Under the pieces are notes generated by a model. That model saw only the letters and a list, made by a program, of their open reading frames with translations. It had not been told where the DNA came from and made no database searches. This document shows, piece by piece, positions 29,161-37,777 of a stretch of DNA of 64,000 bases. The position numbers and the translations under genes were made by a program. Position 1 is the stretch's first letter. Every line of letters begins with the position of its first letter. Source of the stretch: Phocaeicola faecalis (GTDB lineage: Bacteria; Bacteroidota; Bacteroidia; Bacteroidales; Bacteroidaceae); assembly GCF_021730445.1 (NCBI RefSeq), contig NZ_JADNRM010000003.1, positions 168,380 through 232,379 of the forward strand, written 5' to 3'.

Positions 29161-29471
29161 TTATATGACTGCATAAACTCCCCTACCCAGCGTAGTTTCA
29201 AGCTAACCCTTAATGTATAAAATAGAAAAAGAGTAGAAACACTGATACATAACATGAGGGAATAATAGCTGTCATCTCTAAGCATATCAACCTGAGTGCC
29301 GTTTATCGCCGGTTCCATGGTAAAAGCATCTTTAGGCCATCCCATTATACGAATGCTATCATTTACCGCAGCAAACGAGTCTACTACAAAAAGAAATATA
29401 AATATATTCAGAGCCTGTTTAAAAATGATTGAAATCTTTTTATTATAAAGTTTCCATATCAGCCGAATCAT
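29121..29471 (-). CDS. Possible small membrane protein overlapping the right inversion repeat
   Basis: The frame encodes 116 residues with two hydrophobic segments (about 17-35 and 73-91) and a charged start MIRLIWKLYNKK. Its last residues (KVPVELRISYGFI) are encoded by the right 20-bp inversion repeat and DNA inside the invertible segment, so flipping would change its C-terminus. The composition and loop (RIMGWPKDAF) resemble small Bacteroides membrane proteins such as DUF2975, but I cannot assign it. It could also be a chance frame. Confidence 0.4.
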   Translation of the reverse strand: MIRLIWKLYNKKISIIFKQALNIFIFLFVVDSFAAVNDSIRIMGWPKDAFTMEPAINGTQVDMLRDDSYYSLMLCISVSTLFLFYTLRVSLKLRWVGEFMQSYKVPVELRISYGFI

Positions 29472-29700
29472 TTCTTTTTTGAAGTGACCAAACTAAAAAA
29501 TGTATCGGGCTGATTTAATGGAAACAGAGTGGCAATATATAACAAAAACATTTCTTCCCTCCTCCTTTCATTGACCACTGAAACGCCCTGTTGATGAAGG
29601 TTCCGGTAGTGAAGGGACATCCCATCACTGCCCTTTCAGCCTCCTTTCATTCGTAAAACTTCTTTCAGCTTTAATTTTTTCTATAACGCTTTCATTTACG

Positions 29701-29776
29701 GTAGGGGCGGACCCATGTGTCCGCCCAATGGCTTAAAGCAGACTGTTCTCGGGCAGACACACGGGTCTGCCCCTAC
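29701..29776. repeat. 76-bp GC-rich palindromic repeat
   Basis: It starts GTAGGGGCGGAC and ends GTCTGCCCCTAC, with two inner hairpins. It is the second copy of the palindrome family seen at 12231-12300, here without the TGTCAAAAC terminal repeats. Confidence 0.6.
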
Positions 29777-30080
29777 AGAAAACGGTAGTCTAAAAAGATG
29801 TGTAGAAAGTACACAAGGGAATTGCTGAAGGCAAATTGTGAAGGGACTCGGAAAGCGCAGCTGAAGGGAGGATGAGGGGATGTGCTGTCATTCTTAACCG
29901 ACTGATTGTCAGTATGCATTAACTCAAATGTAAGGATGAAGGGAGAAGAAGGAATGACCAACTTAATGAGGGGATGACCAGCTTAGCGAGGAAATGATGC
30001 TATCTGCCCCTACGTGAAAAAGATACCGAGGTTTATTAAAAAGATACCGAGCTTTCTTAAAAACATCAAGGTCTTTTTGC

Positions 30081-30168
30081 GCCATCGGTCACACGTAGGC
30101 ACGCATCGGTCTACACATACGGTGGCATAAGCCCACACGTACGTACGCATAAGCCTGCACGTATATAT
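30081..30168. repeat. Tandem array, four 22-bp units
   Basis: Units at 30081-30102, 30103-30124, 30125-30146 and 30147-30168 share the frame GCATmrGyCyrCACrTAyrym. The period is identical to the array at 12472-12537 although the unit sequence differs. There are no spacers, so this is not a CRISPR array. Confidence 0.65.
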
Positions 30169-30178
30169 GCAAATATAC

Positions 30179-30203
30179 TGGGATAAATATACTTAATAGT
30201 ACC
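30179..30203. repeat. Left copy of a 25-bp perfect inverted repeat (partner 35697-35721)
   Basis: It begins TGGGATAAATATAC and ends TAGTACC. The exact reverse complement lies at 35697-35721. The pair encloses 5.5 kb holding the convergent membrane-gene cassette, the surface lipoprotein operon and the decayed duplicate. Confidence 0.7.
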
Positions 30204-30590
30204 AAATCCGCAATTCTCGCTATCGGAAAGAAAATAGCATACAAATTATAGTTGCTAATTTCGTAACTAACGATATAAAAGTTTGCCTTATCGCTTCAAT
30301 GATAGAGCAGATATGAAAACAAATACCAAGCCACCGAGAAACGAAAATTAATATAAATTACTATTTGTACGTGCTTGGTAGAAAAAAAGTAGCACTCAAT
30401 TCCATTTCTTTTCTGATAAAGTAGCCCTGTTTTATACACAGAGTTTATTGACAGGATAAATCAGGTAGAAAATATATTATCAAGAAAAATACTAAATTCT
30501 AATAATCAGTTCAAAAAGGAATATTCCTATCTTATAAGATACACTTCACAGGTTCTAAAACGCATCGCAAAGTATCAAAAGAACTTAGCT

Positions 30591-30839
30591 ATGAATAAAG
30601 ACATTAAATATTGCATTAAAGATTTGTTTTCCTACATAAAGGTAAGTCTTTATTGGTGGTTTATATCCACCACAATCTTATCATTTCTTCTATACTACAA
30701 TGATTTATATCATGGGTTTATTCATGCGGGAAAGATTTTGTTTATAGGATATTTACTTTTCCATCTAATCCTTGTAGTGCTTGTACCTATGTGTCTTATT
30801 GCTTTAGACAAAATTATAAGCTCTTTTATTGATAATTGA
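30591..30839 (+). CDS. Small membrane protein, silent arm of the cassette
   Basis: The product has 82 residues with two hydrophobic helices (about 19-35 and 47-70) and a basic start MNKDIKYCIKDLF. Its start codon is the last three bases of the 25-bp repeat. No TAnnTTTG promoter is visible to its left. Its 3' end overlaps the converging 174-residue gene by 36 bp. The segment WWFISTTILSFLLYY resembles YFIPTTIISAVLFYW of the other arm, so the two may be distant paralogues. Function unknown. Confidence 0.55.
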   Translation: MNKDIKYCIKDLFSYIKVSLYWWFISTTILSFLLYYNDLYHGFIHAGKILFIGYLLFHLILVVLVPMCLIALDKIISSFIDN

Positions 30840-31328
30840 TTTATACCTCCTTTTACGAGCACATTGTTCCATATATTTATCGAGACAATTATTAAAAATA
30901 AAGGTAAAGAAATATAATATGAAAAAGAGTAAAAAAATTCTTTTTGAATTACCAATAAAGCCAAGAATTCTGATAAATACAAATGCAAAAAATCCCAGTG
31001 GAATACTTTCAAATGACATAATAGTGATTATTCTTTTAAAAATAGTTCTATTCATCGTGTCGACTCCCTTTTCGTTTTCCAAATTAAATTTTCTTCTTTT
31101 TACTTTTGAAAAATGGCTAAGAATGCAAAGATACATCCAACCTACTTTGGCAAATGCCATAGCATAACATTCCGCAATAAGCATTGTGTAAGGTAAGTTA
31201 TCTAAGTATAGACATATATTGTTTTGAACCCAATAAAATAAAACTGCACTTATAATTGTTGTAGGAATAAAATATTTTATAGGTTGTCCCAACTCTGTTG
31301 CACTTAAAATATTATCAAATAGTTCCAT
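30804..31328 (-). CDS. Small polytopic membrane protein, expressed arm of the cassette
   Basis: The product has 174 residues with about four membrane segments (about 18-36, 47-70, 102-122, 128-148), a charged loop KVKRRKFNLENEKGVDTM, and a basic C-terminus. Its ATG is embedded in the right 25-bp repeat, preceded by the leader AGAACTTAGCT and, outside the repeat, by a minus-strand TACCTTTG promoter. I recognise no family. A role as a surface or envelope variant switched with its partner is inferred from the DNA arrangement only. Confidence 0.55.
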   Translation of the reverse strand: MELFDNILSATELGQPIKYFIPTTIISAVLFYWVQNNICLYLDNLPYTMLIAECYAMAFAKVGWMYLCILSHFSKVKRRKFNLENEKGVDTMNRTIFKRIITIMSFESIPLGFFAFVFIRILGFIGNSKRIFLLFFILYFFTFIFNNCLDKYMEQCARKRRYKSIINKRAYNFV

Positions 31329-31372
31329 AGCTAAGTTCTTTTGATACTTTTAAATTGTTAATTAATATTACG

Positions 31373-31380
31373 CAAAGGTA
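31373..31380 (-). promoter_or_regulatory. -7 box driving the right arm of the cassette
   Basis: The complement reads TACCTTTG, an exact TAnnTTTG. It lies outside the inverted repeat and so would stay fixed during inversion. Confidence 0.55.
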
Positions 31381-31455
31381 AGTAATATCAGACAATAATG
31401 AAAGGAAAAATCGAATTTATTAGGATTTTAGTTCTTGTTTATAATTTAATATATC

Positions 31456-31463
31456 TATATTTG
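31456..31463 (+). promoter_or_regulatory. -7 box for the surface lipoprotein operon
   Basis: TATATTTG is an exact match. It would give a leader of about 210 nt before 31682 that contains a CCGGCTTT...AAAGCCG hairpin close to the start codon. Nothing else was seen in the 330-bp gap. Confidence 0.5.
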
Positions 31464-31681
31464 CAATAAATATAATCTGTTTGAATTGGATTATTAAATT
31501 AATGGGAGTGACACGATATTATATCTGTCGAAATTTGGAGAATTAAAACATGAAACCAGTTTTATCATTTCGGTTATTTCATGAATTAATTTTCTAAAGT
31601 CCAACAGTAAAAAATCGCAGTTCCCGCGCTCCTTATATACAAACCGGCTTTTGGGGAACAAAGCCGCCAAAACTTAACACT

Positions 31682-32530
31682 ATGGAACTAACATTACCCG
31701 GTTCACTGTCGAGAACCCTCTTTCTTGGAGCAATCTGCTCTTGTCTGTTATTCACTTCTTGTTCGGAAGATGATCCTGTGAAATCTTACTCTAATTACCG
31801 GATTACGGTCGATGCTGTTTCGCCTGTATCATTTACCGCATTGGGAGAAATCAAAACCATCGCTGTTTCTGCCAGCAAAGAAATCTATTGGGACGGTAAA
31901 CCATCCGGAGAAAAGGAGCCCGCAAAGGTTACGGCAAGCGTGGAAGGAGAGCAGTTTATTGTTGAATCATTAGAAACTGAGGCGGGTTTGCAGTTGAAAA
32001 TTACCGCTAGGGAAAATAAAACTGAGCAAATGCAAAAGGGCAAGGTTATACTGGCTATAGAAGATGATTCCGTTACCGAAATTCAGACTTTGGAACTTAA
32101 CCAGGATGCTGCCACCATGGAATACGGGGCATACGAGATTACTTTTGATTACGAACAGGCATCATTGGATTACAATGGCGGGGCCGGTAGGGTAGCTTTC
32201 ACATGCCAACGCGAGATGATAGTGAACGGCAACCCGAAGGGAAAGGTACCTTATTCACTGAATGGTGTAAAGTATGAAGCCTGCCAGTTTAATGACATTA
32301 CCTATCAGATAATTAAAGATGGAAAGGAAACTGGGAAATATATGCTGGAATACAATCAACCGCAAGCTGTATCCTTGCATGAAGTGAATAATATTTTTAC
32401 ACTGATTGAAGGATCCGGAAAGGAGGAAAAAGAATTGGCTTCATTCAGCATTCTATTAGCCGCCAACCCTAACGGTGAAGATCTATGGTTCGTGACCGAG
32501 AAATTGACGGGTATCTATCAGGGAGAATAA
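31682..32530 (+). CDS. Secreted lipoprotein with repeated beta-sandwich domains
   Basis: The 282-residue protein has a lipobox at FTSC (about residue 27). Two similar beta-rich modules follow: about 38-145 (YRITVDAVSPVSFTALGEIKTIAVSASKE) and about 148-240 (YEITFDYEQASLDYNGGAGRVAFTCQRE). Each shows the strand pattern of BACON or Ig-like domains common in Bacteroides surface proteins. The module with EIYWDGKPSGEKE pairs with EMIVNGNPKGKVP, which indicates an internal duplication. It is the first gene of a three-gene operon ending in a fimbrillin-like protein. Adhesion or surface binding is likely but not shown. Confidence 0.7.
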   Translation: MELTLPGSLSRTLFLGAICSCLLFTSCSEDDPVKSYSNYRITVDAVSPVSFTALGEIKTIAVSASKEIYWDGKPSGEKEPAKVTASVEGEQFIVESLETEAGLQLKITARENKTEQMQKGKVILAIEDDSVTEIQTLELNQDAATMEYGAYEITFDYEQASLDYNGGAGRVAFTCQREMIVNGNPKGKVPYSLNGVKYEACQFNDITYQIIKDGKETGKYMLEYNQPQAVSLHEVNNIFTLIEGSGKEEKELASFSILLAANPNGEDLWFVTEKLTGIYQGE

Positions 32531-32534
32531 TGGG

Positions 32535-33788
32535 ATGAAAAAGCTAATGATACTGCTGTGTGCCGTTTTGGGCATACAAGTCATCCATGCCGGTGACATA
32601 GTGGATCCGGAAGGTTTGGCAAAGGTGAAAATCATCAATTATGTGAATGACCCATATTGGGAGAACTGGGGAGGGAAAGCCACTTTTATGCTATCAGGAG
32701 ATGTCATGGTTTCGGGACATGGATTTGTTTATGAGGGACAAATAAATACCCCGGAAATCAACGGGACCAATGTACAGATTCGTATAGGCCTTTATCAGAA
32801 CCGAATACTCAAGCAATTGTCTTCAATTAAGAATATGAAAGTAGCCCGAAATAAATTCAATTCATTCGTGTTGCCTTTTATGGTAAAAGTTCCCGGTGGT
32901 GATTATGATTTGAGGACTTTGATCAAGTTCCCGGAAGAGGACACCTGGAAAGTAATTATGTCGGAGGACCATGGAATAAATGTCACTTACCAACGTTTCA
33001 CAGTTTATGACCGGCCTAGAGCGCCCTTCTGTAAATATTTTGCAGCTGATTGGGAATTGCCTGGCGATGTGGGCAATGACGCAGGTTCAATACCTGAAGT
33101 TATACCGGGTGAGTTGTTTACGATGACTGCCAAATTCAATAATCCGTCCGGTTATAAATTAAAGGGGAAAATAAAAGTGGTATTCGAAAGAAATTACAAA
33201 TGCTTCTTGAGGTATGAAAACAGCAGCGTAATCCCGGAAGACAAGGACATGCGTATTGACATATCTGAACCAATTCCCCTTGAAATGGAACCCGGTACCA
33301 AGGCACAGTTTGAGATTCCCTGTATGTTTAAGGAATACATAAATGTGGGCGATACCTGGACGCCGTCCTGCTATCTTTATTTCCAAAGTGAAGGGAGTAC
33401 CAGTTGGGAACTGATACCGCCTGATACAAGTAGCTATTTTGAAGAAAACTCGCACATGAGCACTACTTGCCTTGGCATCAATCGTAGGAAAGTTTTCTTG
33501 GGAAAAGGAGAACTGTCTGACACAGACTTGTCCCATGACATTAAAATAATCTACCACGCCAATGGAGACCAATCAGTCTTTGAATATCGCGATGGCTACC
33601 TGGAGATTGAAGGGGTAGACTCGGATACTTATGTTTTTACCAGTAGTTCGTGCCCGGATATAGATCCTACGGACATAACCGGAATCCGGGGCGGTAAAAC
33701 TATCCGGATAAGCATTTCAAAAAGTAAAGGCGGTTACTTTGTATGCTTCAGGGGAAAAATAAACCGCAATGTAAAACTATATTTCTAA
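32535..33788 (+). CDS. Secreted protein of unknown function in the fimbrillin-like operon
   Basis: The 417-residue protein has a cleavable signal peptide (MKKLMILLCAVLGIQVIHAGD) and no lipobox. It is beta-rich throughout, with VKIINYVNDPYWENWGGKATFMLSG near the start and three or four likely Ig-like segments. The C-terminal 90 residues (DIKIIYHANGDQSVFEYRDGYLEIEG, then GIRGGKTIRIS) have the look of a Por-type or immunoglobulin-like end domain. I do not recognise the family. The 4-bp gap from the lipoprotein gene and 7 bp to the fimbrillin-like gene indicate cotranscription. Confidence 0.65.
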   Translation: MKKLMILLCAVLGIQVIHAGDIVDPEGLAKVKIINYVNDPYWENWGGKATFMLSGDVMVSGHGFVYEGQINTPEINGTNVQIRIGLYQNRILKQLSSIKNMKVARNKFNSFVLPFMVKVPGGDYDLRTLIKFPEEDTWKVIMSEDHGINVTYQRFTVYDRPRAPFCKYFAADWELPGDVGNDAGSIPEVIPGELFTMTAKFNNPSGYKLKGKIKVVFERNYKCFLRYENSSVIPEDKDMRIDISEPIPLEMEPGTKAQFEIPCMFKEYINVGDTWTPSCYLYFQSEGSTSWELIPPDTSSYFEENSHMSTTCLGINRRKVFLGKGELSDTDLSHDIKIIYHANGDQSVFEYRDGYLEIEGVDSDTYVFTSSSCPDIDPTDITGIRGGKTIRISISKSKGGYFVCFRGKINRNVKLYF

Positions 33789-33795
33789 ATAAGCC

Positions 33796-34935
33796 ATGAA
33801 ACAAACAACAATATTATTGGCACTCGTATTGTGCCTTTACGGTTGTAGCGAAAAGGAAGACGCGCAATCGGAAATAAGCTATCTGAAAATCAAGACCAAA
33901 GTGGAATCGAGGAGCGTATCCGATTTTGTAGGGAATGAAGTCATGAAACTATGGATAACCAAAGGAAGCCTTACTGACGCACCTTATGGTGGAGATACCG
34001 AAACGACCGCTTCTTACGGGGAAAACGAGTGGCAGCTAAAAGACCAAATTCAATTGACTGAAGATCCTGCATACGTCTATGCCTGCTATCCTTCTTACGG
34101 AGAAATGGAAAACGGGAAATACAGAATAGACAATCGCGGGCATGACTATTTGTACGCAGGAGGCGGTAACATCGCCACACAGACCAAGCCCAATGTTGTC
34201 CTGACCATGAAACATGCGATGACATGTATTGGTGTCAATGTAAAGAAAGGCAATTATCAAGGGAGCGGTAATTTTACGGCATTGAGAGTCAGAAAGGCCG
34301 CATGGAGCTATGATGAATGGGAAGGATACCATGGCTATGGCTACTTGGATCCGGCTACGGGAGATTTGGAATACAACAATGAAGACCGGTGGGATACTTG
34401 GTTTAATTGTGAGAAGCAATTCGAGATGAAAGTCAATACTGACGGCTGGGACGATGGCAGCGTGCCAAGTGTTGCGCCTTTCCCATTCCTTGCTTATGAG
34501 AACGCAGTTCAAGTGCATTATACAATAGACAACCGCGATTACGAATTTGATTTGCCGGCAAATATGCGGTTTGAGAAGGGAAAGAAGTATATATTCGATA
34601 TTACCATGAACCAGGTGGATGTTATTTCGGTCCGTTGCGTCGACTGGGAAACAAGCCACATTGAGACGGGGGAAATAAAAATCTACCCGGGAGGTTTGAA
34701 ATATCAGGAAAAGGTATCGGCCGGGAATTTGACGGTAACCATCCCCGACCTTGGCAATATTGATGGCACCGTGGACTGGGGAGACGGTAATAAGGAGACA
34801 TATCAATCCGGATTGGCTCATACCTATGCTACTGCGGGGACCTATAACATCACCATCACTACATGGTCTGAATATCCAGTCGCAAGTTTATCCATAGCCA
34901 ACAGGAACTTCATCAATTTCAGAGGCATGAATTAG
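33796..34935 (+). CDS. Fimbrillin-family-like lipoprotein with PKD-like C-terminus
   Basis: The 379-residue lipoprotein (lipobox LYGC) carries features of the fimbrillin/Mfa superfamily: an early VESRSV, then VYACYPSYG, TMKHAMTCIGVNVKKG and GKKYIFDITMNQVDV. Residues about 315-365 form a PKD-like module (VDWGDGNKETYQSGLAHTYATAGTYNITI). It may be a pilus or surface adhesin subunit. A diverged copy of its C-terminal half follows directly downstream as a pseudogene. A terminator at 34993-35033 closes the operon. Confidence 0.75.
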   Translation: MKQTTILLALVLCLYGCSEKEDAQSEISYLKIKTKVESRSVSDFVGNEVMKLWITKGSLTDAPYGGDTETTASYGENEWQLKDQIQLTEDPAYVYACYPSYGEMENGKYRIDNRGHDYLYAGGGNIATQTKPNVVLTMKHAMTCIGVNVKKGNYQGSGNFTALRVRKAAWSYDEWEGYHGYGYLDPATGDLEYNNEDRWDTWFNCEKQFEMKVNTDGWDDGSVPSVAPFPFLAYENAVQVHYTIDNRDYEFDLPANMRFEKGKKYIFDITMNQVDVISVRCVDWETSHIETGEIKIYPGGLKYQEKVSAGNLTVTIPDLGNIDGTVDWGDGNKETYQSGLAHTYATAGTYNITITTWSEYPVASLSIANRNFINFRGMN

Positions 34936-34992
34936 ACAGGTAAGCTTTAATATGATGAAAGTTGTCTTATAAGAATTAATTGTATAATAAGA

Positions 34993-35033
34993 AGAGGGGA
35001 GGTTTTAGCAATACAAAATCATCCCTCTTTTTG
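34993..35033 (+). terminator. Terminator after the fimbrillin-like gene
   Basis: AGAGGGGAGG...ATCCCTCTTTTT forms a stem with an inner GTTTT/AAAAT pairing, followed by T. Confidence 0.75.
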
Positions 35034-35084
35034 TATTCAACCTTTTGATAAAGTGACAAAATCATGGCGTTTTTTCAAGAAGGT

Positions 35085-35500
35085 GATGTGTATTTCTACT
35101 ACACGATTGACGGGCACAGGTGTGTGTTTGACCTTTCTGTAATGAAATTTAAGAAGGAGAAAATATATATTCGATGCCAACTAAATGTCGTTGATCCATA
35201 ACTGTTCGTTGTGTGGATTGGGAGACAAACTATGTGGACATGGGGAAACTCAAGTCCGAGCTGGGGGACTGAAATACCAGGAAAGCGTTTCAAACAAAAA
35301 TCTGACGGTAGCCATACCTGATATGGGTATAGTCTGGAGTCATTGAATATGGTGACGGAAATCAGGATAAATATCAATCAGAAATTATCCTTACCTATGC
35401 GGTTGCAGGTGTTTATATCATTTTTATTCGCACAAATAATTCCACAAAAAAATTCCCTATCTTTGGCCAACCGAAAAGAGATTGATTTTAGAGAATTTTG
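35085..35500 (+). pseudogene. Decayed duplicate of the fimbrillin-like gene's 3' half
   Basis: Fragments in shifting frames match the neighbouring gene: YYTIDGHRCVFDL against HYTIDNRDYEFDL, IRCQLNVVDP, TVRCVDWETNYVDMG against SVRCVDWETSHIETG, GLKYQESVSNKNLTVAIPDMG against GLKYQEKVSAGNLTVTIPDLG, and YGDGNQDKYQS against WGDGNKETYQS. At least two frameshifts and several stops interrupt it. The 3' flank also resembles the terminator region of the intact gene, so a tandem duplication of about 0.6 kb has decayed. Confidence 0.7.
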
Positions 35501-35624
35501 CCGGAAATCTAACTTTGTGATAATATTCATAAAGGCATAAGTAAAGAGGGTATTATTTGTATAAAGACAATTAGTAAGAATCTGATTAACATATTTAATT
35601 AATATAGTTAAGATGAAAGGTGCT

Positions 35625-35666
35625 AAAAAAAGCTGATTTTGCATACTCATGTAAAATCAGCTTTTT
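35625..35666. terminator. Bidirectional terminator
   Basis: AAAGCTGATTTT pairs with AAAATCAGCTTT, with A-rich and T-rich flanks. Confidence 0.75.
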
Positions 35667-35696
35667 GTATTGATAATCAATCTATTGATAAAAGGC

Positions 35697-35721
35697 GGTA
35701 CTATTAAGTATATTTATCCCA
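35697..35721. repeat. Right copy of the 25-bp perfect inverted repeat
   Basis: It is the exact reverse complement of 30179-30203 (begins GGTACTATTAAG, ends TTTATCCCA). Confidence 0.7.
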
Positions 35722-35819
35722 ATATACTAAAAATCTTATTCACAATGAAACATTCTCCATTGTGATTTGCTTTGAACAAGAATAATCACTAATTTTGTGT
35801 TATTCTAAAACAGGGAGTT

Positions 35820-36152
35820 ATGTCAAGAGATGTGGTAAAACAAGAACTATTGGCGAAACTGAAACAAGAACACTGCTTTTAGTCGTACAATGAAAACTCA
35901 ATCAAGGATATTCCAGATGATATGCTGATTGAGAAAACCTTGTTACATCTTGACTTGGAAGAAATAAACCAACTGTTTCTAATTTATCCTTTCAAGAAAA
36001 TCAAGCAGGTGTGGCTGAATTATCTTGTTCCCCAAGCGGAATATCTCTACACGTTGAATCGTTTCTTCGCATGGTATTATTTCAAGGCAAAGAAGCCAGA
36101 TGCTTATATAAAGTCTATGGCTACCCGCCACCTTAATAAAATGTTTGCATGA
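35820..36152 (+). pseudogene. DUF6922-like AbiEii-partner gene with a nonsense codon
   Basis: From the ATG at 35820 the frame reads MSRDVVKQELLAKLKQEHCF, then TAG (35880-35882), then SYNENSIKDIPDDMLIEKTLL...RHLNKMFA. A TGG to TAG change would explain the stop. The product, about 110 residues, resembles the small DUF6922-type partner usually encoded before AbiEii nucleotidyltransferase toxins in Bacteroides. The following toxin gene is also broken, so the whole pair is decayed. Confidence 0.65.
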
Positions 36153-36321
36153 AAGGTTTAGCTCCACACACGCTGCAAGTTTTTTTGAAGCTGTCTCTAA
36201 ATTGGACTGTATCAAACCCTATCTTTTGGTAGGTGGCACAGCTTTGTCATTGCAAATGGGAACTCGACAAAGTGAGGACTTGGACTTTATTTCAAAAATC
36301 CAAAGAGAAGAAGTCCTAATA
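36149..36321 (+). pseudogene. AbiEii/AbiGii-type nucleotidyltransferase toxin, 5' fragment
   Basis: The start MKGLAPHTLQVF is followed, after a frameshift in a T-run near 36180, by EAVSKLDCIKPYLLVGGTALSLQMGTRQSEDLDFI. This contains the nucleotidyltransferase GGTALSL and the DLDF metal-binding motif. The frame then runs into a hairpin (36327-36354) and the tRNA-derived repeat at 36361, so the rest of the gene is missing. The truncation coincides with the left border of the integrated island. Confidence 0.7.
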
Positions 36322-36360
36322 AAAAAACCTCATAAACACTTGTTTATGAGGCAATTTTTT

Positions 36361-36403
36361 GTGGACCAGCCTGGGCTTGAACCAGGGATCTCCAGATTAT
36401 GAG
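36361..36403. repeat. att copy A: 43-bp tRNA(CAT) 3'-half
   Basis: Read on the minus strand it gives the anticodon loop CTCATAA, a TCTGG stem strand, the T-arm CCTGG-TTCAAGC-CCAGG and the acceptor CTGGTCC. The 5' half of a tRNA is absent to its right. It is the left boundary of the island, repeated at 53270-53312 and 55341-55383. Confidence 0.75.
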
Positions 36404-36717
36404 AACGATAAAATGATATTTTGTGACAGCCAACAATTTTAGCCTTTATTGAATATCAAATAATTATATAGGTTGCTACTCTCTATGAAACTCACTAAAT
36501 CTCCCTAACTGAAACCGTTTGTTTACGCATTGTTTACGCAGAATTGCATGAAAAGGATACCGATATTAAGCCTATTTGGAGTAATACCAAGTACCTTCTT
36601 TTGTTTTGCATAAGGTATAATGCTGTCGCAAATTATTTGTGTTTTGCGACAAAATGAGCCACAGTTTAAAACAACCTCAACCAGTGCATGTTTATACCAA
36701 ACCTATACACTCTGAGT
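36404..36717. other. Left arm of the island with integrase-arm-like repeats
   Basis: The 313-bp gap holds two direct copies of GTTTACGCA (36521-36529, 36532-36540) within a block that recurs beside att copies B and C. These look like integrase arm-binding sites. No gene is seen. Confidence 0.55.
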
Positions 36718-37734
36718 CTATTTAAGACCAAGTTGTAGTTCTAATCTTTTTATATGTTCGTTTACTCTGTGTTTTCTCGTTTCTTCCGGAACAAATTTTT
36801 TGCAATAAACTTTCATGTTACCACAGACAGAAAAACAAACAAATGAAATAAAGAGAGTTATTGGTTTTACCAACTCTTGATTTTCTTCATAAACAGCTCT
36901 TTTCGTTGCATGTGACAACTCTCCGCGATAGCAATATATTATATCAATAAGAGAATCAAAGTTTAGTTCTTTGTGCTTATCTGTACATATCTGTTGTATC
37001 TTTAAATACAAATTATAGTTTTGTTCCTTAATCATATTTATTGTTGATAATACGGCATATTTAAGCATGTCTGATTTTCTGAAATTCTTTTTTTGCTCTG
37101 CTGAAAATTTACCCTCTGCAAAGCAATATTCTAAAATCATATAAAAATGAATATAGGCAGAGATATAATCAAGTTTGTCTAAATAACTATTAGCTTCTCT
37201 AAAGAAATTATATGGCACTTTAGCTTCTGGTATAAATGTTTTGTCAAGCATTAGTCTTGAGAAATTGTCACTAGTAATTAATGCCTTTCTCTGTTTGCTT
37301 AATGATTTCCTCATAGAAAACAATACCTCATTTTTAGCCTTGTCTATCCATAATAAATCTAAGTATTCATTATAATAGACTTTCATTACGCCATGCTGAA
37401 ATCCACCATAAACTTCTATATTACGAAATATATCAAGCATCCTACTGTCAAGGTATTTGTCAATATTCATAGTAAATGATGCTTTTTCTCCATTTCTAGA
37501 CAATTCGACTAAATCAGAGTGCTCAATGCTAATCTTTTTGGAAACAGATAACATGTACGTTCCATTTTCGATGTACATTTTTATTTTATATAAACAATAT
37601 AATATCTGTACCGGCTCTTTCAGTACAAAGTTTCCATCAATAACCGTTTTGGCTGTAAATATAATATTCATATAATCTGTCTGATTCAAATAATCACGCG
37701 TAAAGTTAGCAACTTTATTGTCATATAATAACAA
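36718..37734 (-). CDS. HEPN-like domain protein, probable defence effector
   Basis: The 338-residue protein has no recognised N-terminal family; it is mixed alpha/beta and resembles the non-enzymatic sensor part of ApeA-type proteins. The C-terminal about 150 residues are helical. They contain YCYRGELSHATKR near residue 287, an R-x4-H motif typical of HEPN ribonucleases, which act in abortive infection and toxin systems. It is divergently transcribed from a 74-residue Xre-type regulator, a layout expected for a regulated toxin. It sits at the left end of the defence cargo of the island. Function is inferred from the motif and position. Confidence 0.55.
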   Translation of the reverse strand: MLLYDNKVANFTRDYLNQTDYMNIIFTAKTVIDGNFVLKEPVQILYCLYKIKMYIENGTYMLSVSKKISIEHSDLVELSRNGEKASFTMNIDKYLDSRMLDIFRNIEVYGGFQHGVMKVYYNEYLDLLWIDKAKNEVLFSMRKSLSKQRKALITSDNFSRLMLDKTFIPEAKVPYNFFREANSYLDKLDYISAYIHFYMILEYCFAEGKFSAEQKKNFRKSDMLKYAVLSTINMIKEQNYNLYLKIQQICTDKHKELNFDSLIDIIYCYRGELSHATKRAVYEENQELVKPITLFISFVCFSVCGNMKVYCKKFVPEETRKHRVNEHIKRLELQLGLK

Positions 37735-37777
37735 AAATGAAAATTAATCATTATTTTTGTAGTCAAAAGGTGTAATA

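Larger units (their letters stand above)
29472..30590. other. 1.1 kb non-coding region with repeats
   Basis: I see no credible gene (the frame at 29773-29961 overlaps repeats). It holds the GTAGGGGC palindrome (29701-29776), near-identical AAAAAGATACCGAG motifs around 30020-30060, the 22-bp array (30081-30168) and the left copy of a 25-bp inverted repeat (30179-30203). Confidence 0.7.
30569..31350. other. Candidate invertible gene-swap cassette
   Basis: The 25-bp sequence at 30569-30593 (AAAGTATC...TTAGCTATG) is perfectly repeated in inverted form at 31326-31350, and in both copies the final ATG is the start codon of a gene. The two genes converge inside the cassette. Only the right flank has a promoter: the minus-strand box TACCTTTG at 31373-31380. 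Inversion would keep the leader and start codon and exchange which coding region is expressed. Confidence 0.65.

Noticed and set aside
36361..36403. tRNA gene
   Set aside because: Only the 3' half of a tRNA is present here, at 53270 and at 55341; no 5' half follows, so they are att remnants.
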